This document shows positions 7,434 through 16,544 of a DNA stretch of 50,942 nucleotides, piece after piece. The stretch's first letter is position 1, and each line of letters opens with the position of its first letter. The DNA lies in the NCBI GenBank assembly GCA_017527675.1, contig JAFXPU010000005.1:1-50942 (forward strand), in the 5' to 3' direction. Below the pieces are notes generated by a model. It ran no database searches and was not told where the DNA came from. It was given only the letters and a program-made list of their open reading frames with translations. Origin of the DNA: Bacilli bacterium. Lineage in GTDB: Bacteria; Bacillota_I; Bacilli_A; RF39; UBA660. The translations under genes were made by a program, and so were the position numbers.

Positions 7434-8303
7434 ATGGATGGCATATTGTTAATAGATAAGAAAAAAGGTATAACTAGTAGAGAAGTTGTAAATCAAATTG
7501 TAAAGTTACTTGACACTAAAAAAGTTGGACATACAGGTACGCTTGATCCAATTGCAACCGGCGTTTTAGTTATATGTGTTGGTCGCGCAACTAAACTAGT
7601 TGACTTGCTAACTGCACAAGATAAAGAATATATTGCATCTGTAACATTAGGTGTTTTAACTGATACACTTGATAGCGATGGTAACATTATAAAAGAAGAA
7701 AAAGTTAATTTAACTGATGATGAAATTATAAATGCCGTTAATAGTATGAAGGGTAGTTATATGCAAGAAGTACCAATATATTCAGCTGTTAAAATAAATG
7801 GTAAAAAATTATATGAATATGCCCGCGAAAATATTGATATAGAATTACCAAAAAGAGAAGTAAATATATATGATATATCTATTATATCCAATATTGAAAG
7901 AAATAATAATCATATAAATTTTAATTTTAAATGTAGGGTAAGTAAAGGTACCTATATTAGAAGTCTAATAAATGATATTGCATTAAAACTTCATACAATT
8001 GGTATTATGACAGATTTAAGAAGAATTAAACAAGGAAAATTTTCGATTGATGATTGTATAGCAGTTGAAAAAATTAATAATAATTCTTTGATTACTGTTA
8101 CAAATGTTTTAGATGATATTTTACAAATACATGTTGATGATACCTTGAAAAAGGATATTTTAAATGGTAAAATAATATATGATAGTTATAAAGTAGATAA
8201 GGTGCTATTTACAGATAATAATGGTAAGGCTTTAGCAGTTTATAAAAAGTATGAAAAAGATAATAATTATCTTAAACCAGATATAATGTTGGGAGGAATT
8301 TAA
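7434..8303 (+). CDS. truB: tRNA pseudouridine-55 synthase
   Basis: TruB makes the universal pseudouridine 55 in the T loop of tRNAs. The 289-residue protein starts MDGILLIDKKKGITSREVV and has the family signature VGHTGTLDPIATGVL, whose Asp (about residue 40) is the catalytic nucleophile. SKGTYIRSLINDIA is the second conserved block. A TATAAT at 7413-7418 lies 15 bases before the ATG, and GGTGATAAT is the ribosome-binding site. The stop overlaps the next start as TAATG, so truB and the nucleotidyltransferase gene are coupled. In many Firmicutes truB sits with ribF and rbfA; neither is next to it here. Confidence 0.96.
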   Translation: MDGILLIDKKKGITSREVVNQIVKLLDTKKVGHTGTLDPIATGVLVICVGRATKLVDLLTAQDKEYIASVTLGVLTDTLDSDGNIIKEEKVNLTDDEIINAVNSMKGSYMQEVPIYSAVKINGKKLYEYARENIDIELPKREVNIYDISIISNIERNNNHINFNFKCRVSKGTYIRSLINDIALKLHTIGIMTDLRRIKQGKFSIDDCIAVEKINNNSLITVTNVLDDILQIHVDDTLKKDILNGKIIYDSYKVDKVLFTDNNGKALAVYKKYEKDNNYLKPDIMLGGI

Positions 8304-9187
8304 TGACATTAGTTATCTTAGCTGCGGGAATGGGTTCTAGATTTGGTGGATTAAAACAAATTGAACCGGTTGGACCAAATGGTGAATTTATTATAGATTA
8401 TTCTATTTATGATGCTATTAAAGCAGGATTTAGTAAAGTTGTATTTATTATTAAAGAAGAAAATTATGAAATATTTAAAAATACAATTGGAAATCGTATA
8501 GCTGGTAAAATTGATGTTGAATATGTTTTTCAAAAGAATGATGATAGTAGGGTACCTGCTGAACGTGTAAAACCACTAGGTACTGGACATGCAATTTTAT
8601 GTGCTAAAGATAAAGTTAATGAAGATTTTATTATTATTAATGCTGATGATTTTTATGGCCGTGAAGCATTTGAAACTATTGCTAAATTCATTAAAGAAAA
8701 AGGTAACGATCAATATAAATATGGCCTTGTTGGTTATGAAATGGCTAATACAATGACTTATAATGGTTCTGTTAAACGTGGAGTATTAAATGTTGATAGT
8801 AATGATTTTTTAACTAAGATTACTGAATCAAGTTTAAACTATGAAGGTGATAAAATTCTTGTTAAACCTCTAAATGGTTCTGAAGAATTTTATGCTAATG
8901 GTGAACTAGTCTCAATGAATATGATTTCTTTTACACCATATTTATTTGAAGAATTAGAAAAAGGTTTTGAAGATTTTTTAAATAATTCAACTGATTTAAT
9001 GACAGCTGAATATTTAATACCGGATGTATTATATAAACAAGTAAAAAATGCTGATGTAACTTGCAAAGTATTGCATACAAATGCTGTATGGAAAGGAATT
9101 ACTTATAGTTCAGATTTAGCTGAATTAAAAGAGTATATTGCCAGTCAAATAGATAATGGCGTATATCCAAGTAATTTATATAGGTGA
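8303..9187 (+). CDS. sugar-phosphate nucleotidyltransferase-like protein
   Basis: The protein (294 residues) opens with LVILAAGMGSRFGGLKQIEP, the nucleotide-binding signature of NDP-sugar pyrophosphorylases (GxGxRxxxxK). GTGHAILCAKD and INADDFYG match the substrate loop and the metal-binding Asp of the same GT-A-like fold. It would join a sugar-1-phosphate, or a related alcohol phosphate, to a nucleotide in the cytoplasm. The subgroup with GMGSRFGGLKQ is usually annotated only as a nucleotidyltransferase, so the substrate is open. The start codon overlaps the truB stop, and GGGAGGAAT lies inside truB as the ribosome-binding site. Confidence 0.85.
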   Translation: MTLVILAAGMGSRFGGLKQIEPVGPNGEFIIDYSIYDAIKAGFSKVVFIIKEENYEIFKNTIGNRIAGKIDVEYVFQKNDDSRVPAERVKPLGTGHAILCAKDKVNEDFIIINADDFYGREAFETIAKFIKEKGNDQYKYGLVGYEMANTMTYNGSVKRGVLNVDSNDFLTKITESSLNYEGDKILVKPLNGSEEFYANGELVSMNMISFTPYLFEELEKGFEDFLNNSTDLMTAEYLIPDVLYKQVKNADVTCKVLHTNAVWKGITYSSDLAELKEYIASQIDNGVYPSNLYR

Positions 9188-9191
9188 TAAG

Positions 9192-9617
9192 ATGTTTGTT
9201 GATTTAAATATGTTTGCTTCCGAAAAAAGCATGTATCAATCTTCTGTTAATGAGATAATTAATTATGGTTATCCAGAAGATATTCAAAAAATAAAATTGG
9301 ATGAAGCAGAAGCTAAATATAAAAATAGTATTAGAAAGTATTTATCTGTATCAATTAATAAAATAAATGAGATAGCTGGAGGCACTTTTTCACTTTATAA
9401 AGTTGGTAAAGATCTTGATGCTAATTTTAAAGTAATTGAAGGTAAAGTCCGTAAAAGTAAACAAGAACTCATTGCTGAATTTAATAATTATCAAAGTATT
9501 ATTGCATCATTAGATGAAAGAAAGAAAAAAGAAGTTCTTACTGCTATGAATGTTATTGTTGATTATAGTGACGATAAAGTAGAAAATAATGATAGAGAAA
9601 CTTATTTAAATGGATAA
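9192..9617 (+). CDS. 141-residue protein of unknown function
   Basis: No family is recognised. The start is ATG 9192, preceded by AGGTGAT, five bases after the upstream stop; the frame can be extended upstream but only into the preceding gene. The sequence is mostly helical and charged, with no membrane segment, and includes KVGKDLDANFKVIEGKVRKS. The next gene follows after 12 bases, so the two probably share an operon and perhaps a role. Confidence 0.65.
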   Translation: MFVDLNMFASEKSMYQSSVNEIINYGYPEDIQKIKLDEAEAKYKNSIRKYLSVSINKINEIAGGTFSLYKVGKDLDANFKVIEGKVRKSKQELIAEFNNYQSIIASLDERKKKEVLTAMNVIVDYSDDKVENNDRETYLNG

Positions 9618-9629
9618 AGAGGTGGAGAA

Positions 9630-10979
9630 ATGAACATTATAATTTCTAACAGATTTAGTAATCAATTAAAAAGTTTAAATATTGATGTAATTAAAGAATT
9701 AAATGGTGAATATGAAGCAGATCAAATAGCTGCAACTATGGAAAATATTTATTATGATCATATTATTTTTGATATTACTGCTTTAAAAAATAATACTAAT
9801 ATAGAAAATATTCAAAAATTATCTGCAACATTTGACATGTCAAAAGTTATTTTACTTTTAGATGATAATAAACAATTTTTAACACAAGAATTTATTTCTT
9901 CAATAATATCAATAGGTATTTATAACTTTACCAAAAATATTGATGGTGTTAAATATTTATTAGAACATCCAAATAGTTATGGCGATGTTATGAAGTATCA
10001 TAAAGTTGATGCTAGTGTTATTGAAGCTACAAAGAAAAAAGAAGAAGAAAAAGCTCAAGAAAAAGGGCATAGAAAATATAATTCTATTGAAGAAATATAT
10101 GCCTCAACTGAATTAACACCTGCTGAAAAAGATGCTATGATTACTAAAATAAGAATGCAAGAATCTGTAAAGAAGGCTAAAATAGGTGGAGAAAAATCAG
10201 AATATGTTCGTAAGAAAAATACAAAATTTAGATATATTTTAGCTTTTGTTATTTTACCTATTATATTGATTGCATTTACTTATGGATATCATTACTTCTT
10301 ATATACTATGGATTCTTGGATTAAGCCAAAATCTGGATCAGGAAAGTTTATTTTTAAAGAAATGTTTGAGAATGGTCCAACATATGCCACGTTAATTGCG
10401 GCAATTGTTCTTATGATTTTTGTGCTTGTTGCTAATAAAATAATTAATTCACGTATTAGATCAACTCGTACATCACCACTTAAATATTCTTTAATACCAT
10501 TTGGTATTATAGTAGCAATTGTTTTATTTGATATGTATTTTGTACATTTCCTAGAAAATTTGTTAGCAGTCGATGGATTAAAAATAAAACCATATATGGA
10601 GAATAATATTTATACTAATTTTAAATTTGTTTTCTATATGGAAACATGCTTATATTATGTTCAATTAATATTTAATAAAGCTAAGAAACTTGAGTTTGAA
10701 AGCGAAGTTGGCCAAAAGATGACTATACCGGAAATATTATTTACTATTATTTTGATGTTAGTTATTTTCTTACCATCATGTCATGAATTATTTAATGTGT
10801 TTGATTATGTTGCATTTATTAGTAATATTTTTAATAAAATATTTGAGGTTAATAATATTATGGTATATTTATCAATATTAGAGTTTATTGGACTTGCTGC
10901 ATTAATTACTATTGAAATAATTCATAAAACTGAACTTAAGCAAGTTGATAGTTCAAGTGAAACAAAAAAAGTAATCTAA
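9630..10979 (+). CDS. multi-pass membrane protein with a receiver-like N-terminal domain
   Basis: Residues of about 1-125 alternate helix and strand like a response-regulator receiver or TadZ N-terminal domain (MNIIISNRFSNQLKSLNIDV ... VILLLDD ... ISIGIYNFTKNIDG). A typical phospho-acceptor pocket is not evident. A charged helical stretch (KKKEEEKAQEKGHRKYNSIE) follows, then six or so membrane helices from about residue 200 to 440, and a charged C-terminal tail. The function is unknown. A cytoplasmic sensor or partner-binding domain fused to a membrane module is the plain reading. It follows AGAGGTGGAGAA after the 141-residue gene and ends in a hairpin shared with the convergent gene. Confidence 0.7.
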   Translation: MNIIISNRFSNQLKSLNIDVIKELNGEYEADQIAATMENIYYDHIIFDITALKNNTNIENIQKLSATFDMSKVILLLDDNKQFLTQEFISSIISIGIYNFTKNIDGVKYLLEHPNSYGDVMKYHKVDASVIEATKKKEEEKAQEKGHRKYNSIEEIYASTELTPAEKDAMITKIRMQESVKKAKIGGEKSEYVRKKNTKFRYILAFVILPIILIAFTYGYHYFLYTMDSWIKPKSGSGKFIFKEMFENGPTYATLIAAIVLMIFVLVANKIINSRIRSTRTSPLKYSLIPFGIIVAIVLFDMYFVHFLENLLAVDGLKIKPYMENNIYTNFKFVFYMETCLYYVQLIFNKAKKLEFESEVGQKMTIPEILFTIILMLVIFLPSCHELFNVFDYVAFISNIFNKIFEVNNIMVYLSILEFIGLAALITIEIIHKTELKQVDSSSETKKVI

Positions 10980-10991
10980 TGATTACTTTTT
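10964..10991. terminator. bidirectional terminator between convergent genes
   Basis: The hairpin GTAATC, loop TAAT, GATTAC is flanked by an A run and a T run. Stop codons of both convergent genes fall within it, so one short element closes two transcripts. Confidence 0.8.
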
Positions 10992-11597
10992 TATTTTGGA
11001 TAATTCAAAATCACTTAATTTAACAGCATAATTAGTTATGATTGTTCTTAATTTTTCTCTTACTAAGGTTCTTATTTTTTCATTCTTTTTTTTAGTAAAT
11101 ATATTGTCATCTTCCTCAATAGTAGCTTGATTAATATCAATTCTTTTGCCAAGACTATTTAACTCTTTATTAATAATATCTTCGTTATAACTAACTAGTT
11201 GGTTGCCAGAAGCAGATGTTAAACTTGCATTTTGATTTTCTAAATAACTATTATCTATTTTGCTTATAAAGAATTTTATTGTTCCATCTTTTTTTACAAT
11301 TAAAGTTGCTTCAGTTGGAATATCAGTTGTTTTACCAAAACTTGGTGGATAACAAGTTATTAAGATTGTCATTCCATTTTCGTATAAGGCATTTACTTTT
11401 ATCATAATGTTATTTGTATCTTCTAAATATATTTCACGATATTTAGAAACAACGTTTTTATTTTCCTTAACAAAGTTAACTTTATATAAATCTTGAACAT
11501 TTCTATTAATAGTACTAATAACATGATTAACTAATATTTCTGGTTCTTTAAATTCATATTGGATAATAATATCATTTTCATTATTATATTCTAACAT
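10983..11597 (-). CDS. 204-residue protein of unknown function
   Basis: I do not recognise this protein. It looks soluble, with a strand-rich N-terminal half (EYNNENDIIIQYEFKEPEI) and a basic helical C-terminus (KKKNEKIRTLVREKLRT). ATG 11597 follows ATGGAGAT. It has its own good promoter at 11622-11650 and ends at the shared hairpin. It lies downstream of lexA on the same strand but behind the lexA terminator. Confidence 0.65.
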   Translation of the reverse strand: MLEYNNENDIIIQYEFKEPEILVNHVISTINRNVQDLYKVNFVKENKNVVSKYREIYLEDTNNIMIKVNALYENGMTILITCYPPSFGKTTDIPTEATLIVKKDGTIKFFISKIDNSYLENQNASLTSASGNQLVSYNEDIINKELNSLGKRIDINQATIEEDDNIFTKKKNEKIRTLVREKLRTIITNYAVKLSDFELSKIKK

Positions 11598-11621
11598 AAG
11601 ATAATCTCCATTTCTGCTTGT

Positions 11622-11650
11622 ATTTTATCACTAATAATATTTTGTGTCAA
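11622..11650 (-). promoter_or_regulatory. promoter TTGACA-17-TAAAAT (minus strand)
   Basis: TTGACA (11645-11650) and TAAAAT (11622-11627) are 17 bases apart, with an added TG before the -10. The -35 box touches the lexA terminator. Confidence 0.7.
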
Positions 11651-11675
11651 AAAAAAATAACCAAAGTTATTTTTT
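11649..11675 (-). terminator. lexA terminator
   Basis: On the minus strand AAAAAATAAC, loop TTTG, GTTATTTTTT is followed by a T run. The hairpin starts right at the lexA stop codon. Confidence 0.75.
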
Positions 11676-12292
11676 TATATTTTACGGTATAAACCAATTG
11701 CTTTACCTAAGATAAATACTTTATCTAAGATAATTGGATCCATGGTATCATTTTCTGGTTGTAAACGAAAATGATCTGTTTCTTTATAGAACGTTTTTAG
11801 GGTTACTTCATTATCTTCTGTCATTGCTACAACAATTTCACCATTATGAGCAGTATTTCTTCTTTCAACTATTATTATATCGCCATCATGAATACCAGCG
11901 TTAATCATACTTTCACCACTAACAAGTAAAGTAAATACTTCTTTATTGTTTGGAACTAAGTAAGCAGGTAGAGTAAAGAACTCATCTGGATTTTCAATTG
12001 CTTCAATTGGACTACCAGCTGTAATTTTACCAAGTAGGGGAACATCGATTACTTGTTCGCTTTTTGGTATAAATTCATTTTCAACCATTAATTCAATTGT
12101 TCTATTTTTGTTATTTCCCTTTTTAATGTATCCTTTATCAGCTAAACAATCTAAATGTGCTTGAACTGTTGCTGGGGAAGATACGTTGATAGCATTTGCA
12201 ATTTCACGTACAGTTGGTGGATAACCATGAGATACAATATATTCTTTAATAAATAGTAAAGTATCTTCTTGTCTTTTTGTTAACTTATCCAT
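11675..12292 (-). CDS. lexA: SOS repressor LexA
   Basis: LexA represses DNA-damage genes and cleaves itself when RecA filaments form. The 205 residues show the N-terminal winged helix-turn-helix (YPPTVREIANAINVSSPATV, about 24-43) and the C-terminal S24 peptidase fold. All functional residues are present: the cleavage site A92-G93 in GKITAGSP, the nucleophile Ser128 in SGESM and the general base Lys166 in VTLK. The start follows AGGAGG. The upstream region carries three LexA-like boxes, one on its own promoter, so the gene is autoregulated. The opposite strand begins with an SOS-controlled small membrane protein, the arrangement known for lexA-yneA in Bacillus. Confidence 0.97.
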   Translation of the reverse strand: MDKLTKRQEDTLLFIKEYIVSHGYPPTVREIANAINVSSPATVQAHLDCLADKGYIKKGNNKNRTIELMVENEFIPKSEQVIDVPLLGKITAGSPIEAIENPDEFFTLPAYLVPNNKEVFTLLVSGESMINAGIHDGDIIIVERRNTAHNGEIVVAMTEDNEVTLKTFYKETDHFRLQPENDTMDPIILDKVFILGKAIGLYRKI

Positions 12293-12313
12293 AAATTCCT
12301 CCTAACTAATAAA

Positions 12314-12342
12314 ATTGTAACATATGTTTACGTAAATGTCAA
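12314..12342 (-). promoter_or_regulatory. lexA promoter with overlapping LexA box
   Basis: On the minus strand TTGACA (12337-12342) and TACAAT (12314-12319) are 17 bases apart. The palindrome AACATATGTT (12319-12328), the core of the Bacillus LexA box, sits in the spacer next to the -10 and would allow autorepression. A second palindrome, TCAAACA-AA-TGTTTGA (12339-12354), overlaps the -35. Confidence 0.8.
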
Positions 12343-12371
12343 ACAAATGTTTGAAATTTTAGCAAAATATA

Positions 12372-12400
12372 TTGACACGAATATTTGTTCGTGTTAGAAT
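12372..12400 (+). promoter_or_regulatory. SOS promoter with LexA operator in the spacer
   Basis: TTGACA (12372-12377), 17 bases, TAGAAT (12395-12400). The spacer is covered by the 20-base inverted repeat ACACGAA-N6-TTCGTGT (12375-12394). On the minus strand its core reads CGAACAAATATTCG, which matches 12 of 14 positions of the known Bacillus LexA consensus CGAACRNRYGTTYC. LexA bound here would block RNA polymerase. Confidence 0.88.
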
Positions 12401-12425
12401 GAATATAGTTAAAGGAGATGGTATT

Positions 12426-12557
12426 ATGAAAAATAAATGGATGATTACTTTTGTTGTTGTAATTAGTGCAATAGCGTATTTCGGCACATTATTTACTGCT
12501 GATAGTGGAGCTCGTGTTTCGGATATTCATAATACAGAATATTCTGCTCATATGTAA
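12426..12557 (+). CDS. 43-residue SOS-controlled membrane peptide (YneA position)
   Basis: The start is ATG 12426, eight bases after AAAGGAG; a longer frame would begin inside the -35 region. The peptide is MKNKW followed by one hydrophobic helix (about residues 6-24) and a short tail ending EYSAHM. It is transcribed divergently from lexA behind a promoter with a strong LexA box, so it should appear only after DNA damage. In Bacillus the gene in this place is yneA, a membrane-anchored cell-division inhibitor of about 105 residues with a LysM domain; that domain is absent here. Tiny SOS division inhibitors such as Caulobacter SidA show that one membrane helix can be enough. A role in stopping division is an inference. 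Confidence 0.8.
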   Translation: MKNKWMITFVVVISAIAYFGTLFTADSGARVSDIHNTEYSAHM

Positions 12558-12591
12558 TAATCATTCCTCATAGCATATAATTAATTAATAC

Positions 12592-12620
12592 TTGTAATTT
12601 TTATGTATTTTTAGTAAAAT
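12592..12620 (+). promoter_or_regulatory. promoter TTGTAA-17-TAAAAT
   Basis: TTGTAA (12592-12597) and TAAAAT (12615-12620) stand before yneF. Its -10 overlaps an in-frame ATG at 12619, which therefore cannot be the start. Confidence 0.6.
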
Positions 12621-12642
12621 GTTTAAAGAGAGGAATGATATA

Positions 12643-12855
12643 ATGCTACAAGATATTCTATTATTATTAGTTGGTTTAATTGCTGGTGGTGTTGCTGGAT
12701 TCTTTATAGCTCGTAATTATATGAAGAAATTTATTAAGCAAAATCCACCAATTAATGAACAAATGATTAAAGCTATGATGATGCAAATGGGTAGAACTCC
12801 AAGTCAAAAGCAAGTTAATCAAATGATGAAACAAATGACTAAATATATGGATTAG
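12643..12855 (+). CDS. yneF: YneF-family (UPF0154) small membrane protein
   Basis: The 70-residue protein begins with one membrane helix ([20 protein letters not shown]), then [20 protein letters not shown] and a Met-rich C-terminus with [18 protein letters not shown]. The block NPPINEQM...MMMQMGxxPSQKxxNQMM is diagnostic of UPF0154/YneF of Firmicutes, whose function is unknown. In Bacillus subtilis yneF lies in the same neighbourhood as lexA and yneA, so the linkage is conserved. ATG 12643 follows AGAGGA; an ATG at 12619 lies in the promoter. It ends in its own hairpin. Confidence 0.93.
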   Translation: MLQDILLLLVGLIAGGVAGFFIARNYMKKFIKQNPPINEQMIKAMMMQMGRTPSQKQVNQMMKQMTKYMD

Positions 12856-12866
12856 TCATTTTTTTT
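12836..12866 (+). terminator. yneF terminator
   Basis: TGACTAA and TTAGTCA form a 7-base-pair stem that includes the end of the coding region and its stop, followed by a T run. Confidence 0.7.
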
Positions 12867-12899
12867 ATACTTATTTATATAATTAAATAGGTGATTTAT

Positions 12900-14108
12900 T
12901 TGTATTTAAATGATATCTTATTACTTGAATATGGATATTACTTTAATATTTTAAATAATTTTAAAATTAATAATTTTTCTTTTGATAGTAAAAAGATTAA
13001 AAAAGGTGATGCTTTTATAGTTATTAATAGTGGTTATAAATACATTGATGAGGCTATTAATAATGGCTGTAAACTTGTTATTATGCCTATGGATATTGAT
13101 TATCAAAATAATAATATTTTAATTCTTAAAACAAATAATTTAAATAATTTATTAATTAATATAGCTAAAATTATTTTAAAGAGTAAAAAAATAATTAAAA
13201 TAGCCATAACTGGTAGTAATGGTAAAACAACAACTAAGGAATTAATATCTAGTGTATTAAAAACAAAGTATAAAGTTTTAAATAGTAAGGGTAATAAAAA
13301 TAATTTTTTAGGTTTATTAGATACTATTTTTAGTTTAAGAGATGAAGATTTTTTAGTAATGGAAATGGGCATGAATCATTTAGGAGAAATTAGTCATTTA
13401 TCTAAAATATTAAAGCCTGATATTGGAGTTATAACTAATATTGGTTCAGCTCATATTGGTAATTTAGGTAGTAAGAAAAATATTTTTAAAGCTAAAATGG
13501 AATTGTTAGATGGTAATCCTAATATGCTTTTGTTTGTTAATGGAAATGATTCTTATTTAAAAAAAACCAAAGGCATTAAAATAACTAAAAAGCAATATGA
13601 TTATGAACCAATTTTTCAACATTTAAAAATAGATTATAATTTAGCTATTGCTGTTTTAAAGACTTTGGATTTTACTAAAAAAGAAATATATACTTGCTTT
13701 AATAATTATGAGATGGTTAATCAAAGAATGAATATTATCTATAAAGGTAGTACAATTATTATTGATGATGCTTATAATGCCTCTTTAGAATCAACAATAG
13801 GAGGATTATCATATTTAAAAACTTATAAGCAGGATAAAATTGTTATTTTAGGGGATATTTTAGAAGCAGGGAAGTATGCTAAAAAGATTCATAAAAGAAT
13901 TAATAAATATTTAAAAACTTTGAATGATACTAAGATATATCATATTGGAAATTATACCAAACATATTAAAGGTTTACATTTTAATTGTAAACAAGATTTA
14001 ATTAATTATTTAGCAAATGTTGATATTAAAAACAAAGTTATTTATTTAAAAGGATCACGCAAAATGGAATTGGAAGTTATAAGGGATAATTTGTTGCTAA
14101 AATTCTAA
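12900..14108 (+). CDS. murF: MurF-type UDP-MurNAc-tripeptide:D-Ala-D-Ala ligase
   Basis: MurF adds D-Ala-D-Ala to the peptidoglycan precursor in the cytoplasm. The 402 residues show the Mur ligase P-loop ITGSNGKTTTKE (about 103-114), LVMEMGMNHLGEISHLSK with its metal-site Glu, and VITNIGSAHIGNLGS. DDAYNASLES matches the MurF C-terminal motif D-x-YNA. The N-terminal domain is shorter than the usual 450-460 residue form. I chose TTG 12900 as start: AGGTG ends six bases before it and a TATAAT (12878-12883) lies 16 bases upstream, the spacing seen for other genes here; GTG 12891 is the alternative. The gene stands apart from other mur genes. Confidence 0.9.
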   Translation: MYLNDILLLEYGYYFNILNNFKINNFSFDSKKIKKGDAFIVINSGYKYIDEAINNGCKLVIMPMDIDYQNNNILILKTNNLNNLLINIAKIILKSKKIIKIAITGSNGKTTTKELISSVLKTKYKVLNSKGNKNNFLGLLDTIFSLRDEDFLVMEMGMNHLGEISHLSKILKPDIGVITNIGSAHIGNLGSKKNIFKAKMELLDGNPNMLLFVNGNDSYLKKTKGIKITKKQYDYEPIFQHLKIDYNLAIAVLKTLDFTKKEIYTCFNNYEMVNQRMNIIYKGSTIIIDDAYNASLESTIGGLSYLKTYKQDKIVILGDILEAGKYAKKIHKRINKYLKTLNDTKIYHIGNYTKHIKGLHFNCKQDLINYLANVDIKNKVIYLKGSRKMELEVIRDNLLLKF

Positions 14109-14116
14109 TTTTAATA

Positions 14117-16080
<1,964 letters not shown>

Positions 16081-16081
<1 letters not shown>

Positions 16082-16106
16082 AATCTCAATTTGCTAATTG
16101 AGATTT
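16081..16106. terminator. bidirectional terminator
   Basis: AAATCTCAATT, loop TGCT, AATTGAGATTT, with T runs on both strands. It closes the tgt operon and the convergent membrane-protein gene. Confidence 0.85.
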
Positions 16107-16457
16107 TTTAGTTTTACCAAACATGCTACCTAAGCATGAAGATAAGATTAAAATTATATAAAATACAGATTGTTTTAAATAAAATAAACGATAAAAAATA
16201 AGGTTAACGATAAATAGGGTACTAATTATTAAACTTGCATATAATAGACCATTTAAATAGCCTTTAGTATTAATTTTTTTAATACTTTTAAAACTATTAA
16301 TAGTAATTAATATAACAGGTATAAAAATTTTTAATACTGTTAAAAAGTTATTAGAGATGATATTAAAATAACTAAGTATGGTTATTAAAAAAATAAAAGC
16401 GAAATACCAAATAAAGAAGTCAAAATAATATTTTTTTATTTTTTTTAAATAGAGCAT
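16086..16457 (-). CDS. TIGR04086-like small membrane protein
   Basis: The 123 residues hold four hydrophobic helices between short basic loops, starting MLYLKKIKKYYFDFFIWY and ending in a basic tail (FGKTKKSQLAN). Size, topology and the place next to tgt fit TIGR04086/YrzE proteins of Firmicutes, whose function is unknown; the sequence itself is too simple to be sure. ATG 16457 follows AGGTGATTT; a TTG codon just before it is less likely. Confidence 0.6.
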   Translation of the reverse strand: MLYLKKIKKYYFDFFIWYFAFIFLITILSYFNIISNNFLTVLKIFIPVILITINSFKSIKKINTKGYLNGLLYASLIISTLFIVNLIFYRLFYLKQSVFYIILILSSCLGSMFGKTKKSQLAN

Positions 16458-16517
16458 CAAATCACCTAATAAATATTATGCTTAAGATAAAAAAATATTT
16501 ATAAAAAAGTATTAATA

Positions 16518-16526
16518 TGTTATAAT
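16518..16526 (+). promoter_or_regulatory. extended -10 promoter of the cysteine desulfurase operon
   Basis: TGT-TATAAT, 18 bases before the ATG, with no clear -35 box. Confidence 0.55.
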
Positions 16527-16544
16527 TATAATGAGGTGATTTAT

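Noticed and set aside
12372-12425. N-terminal extension of the SOS peptide
   Set aside because: The extension lies in the promoter and LexA operator; AAAGGAG points to ATG 12426.
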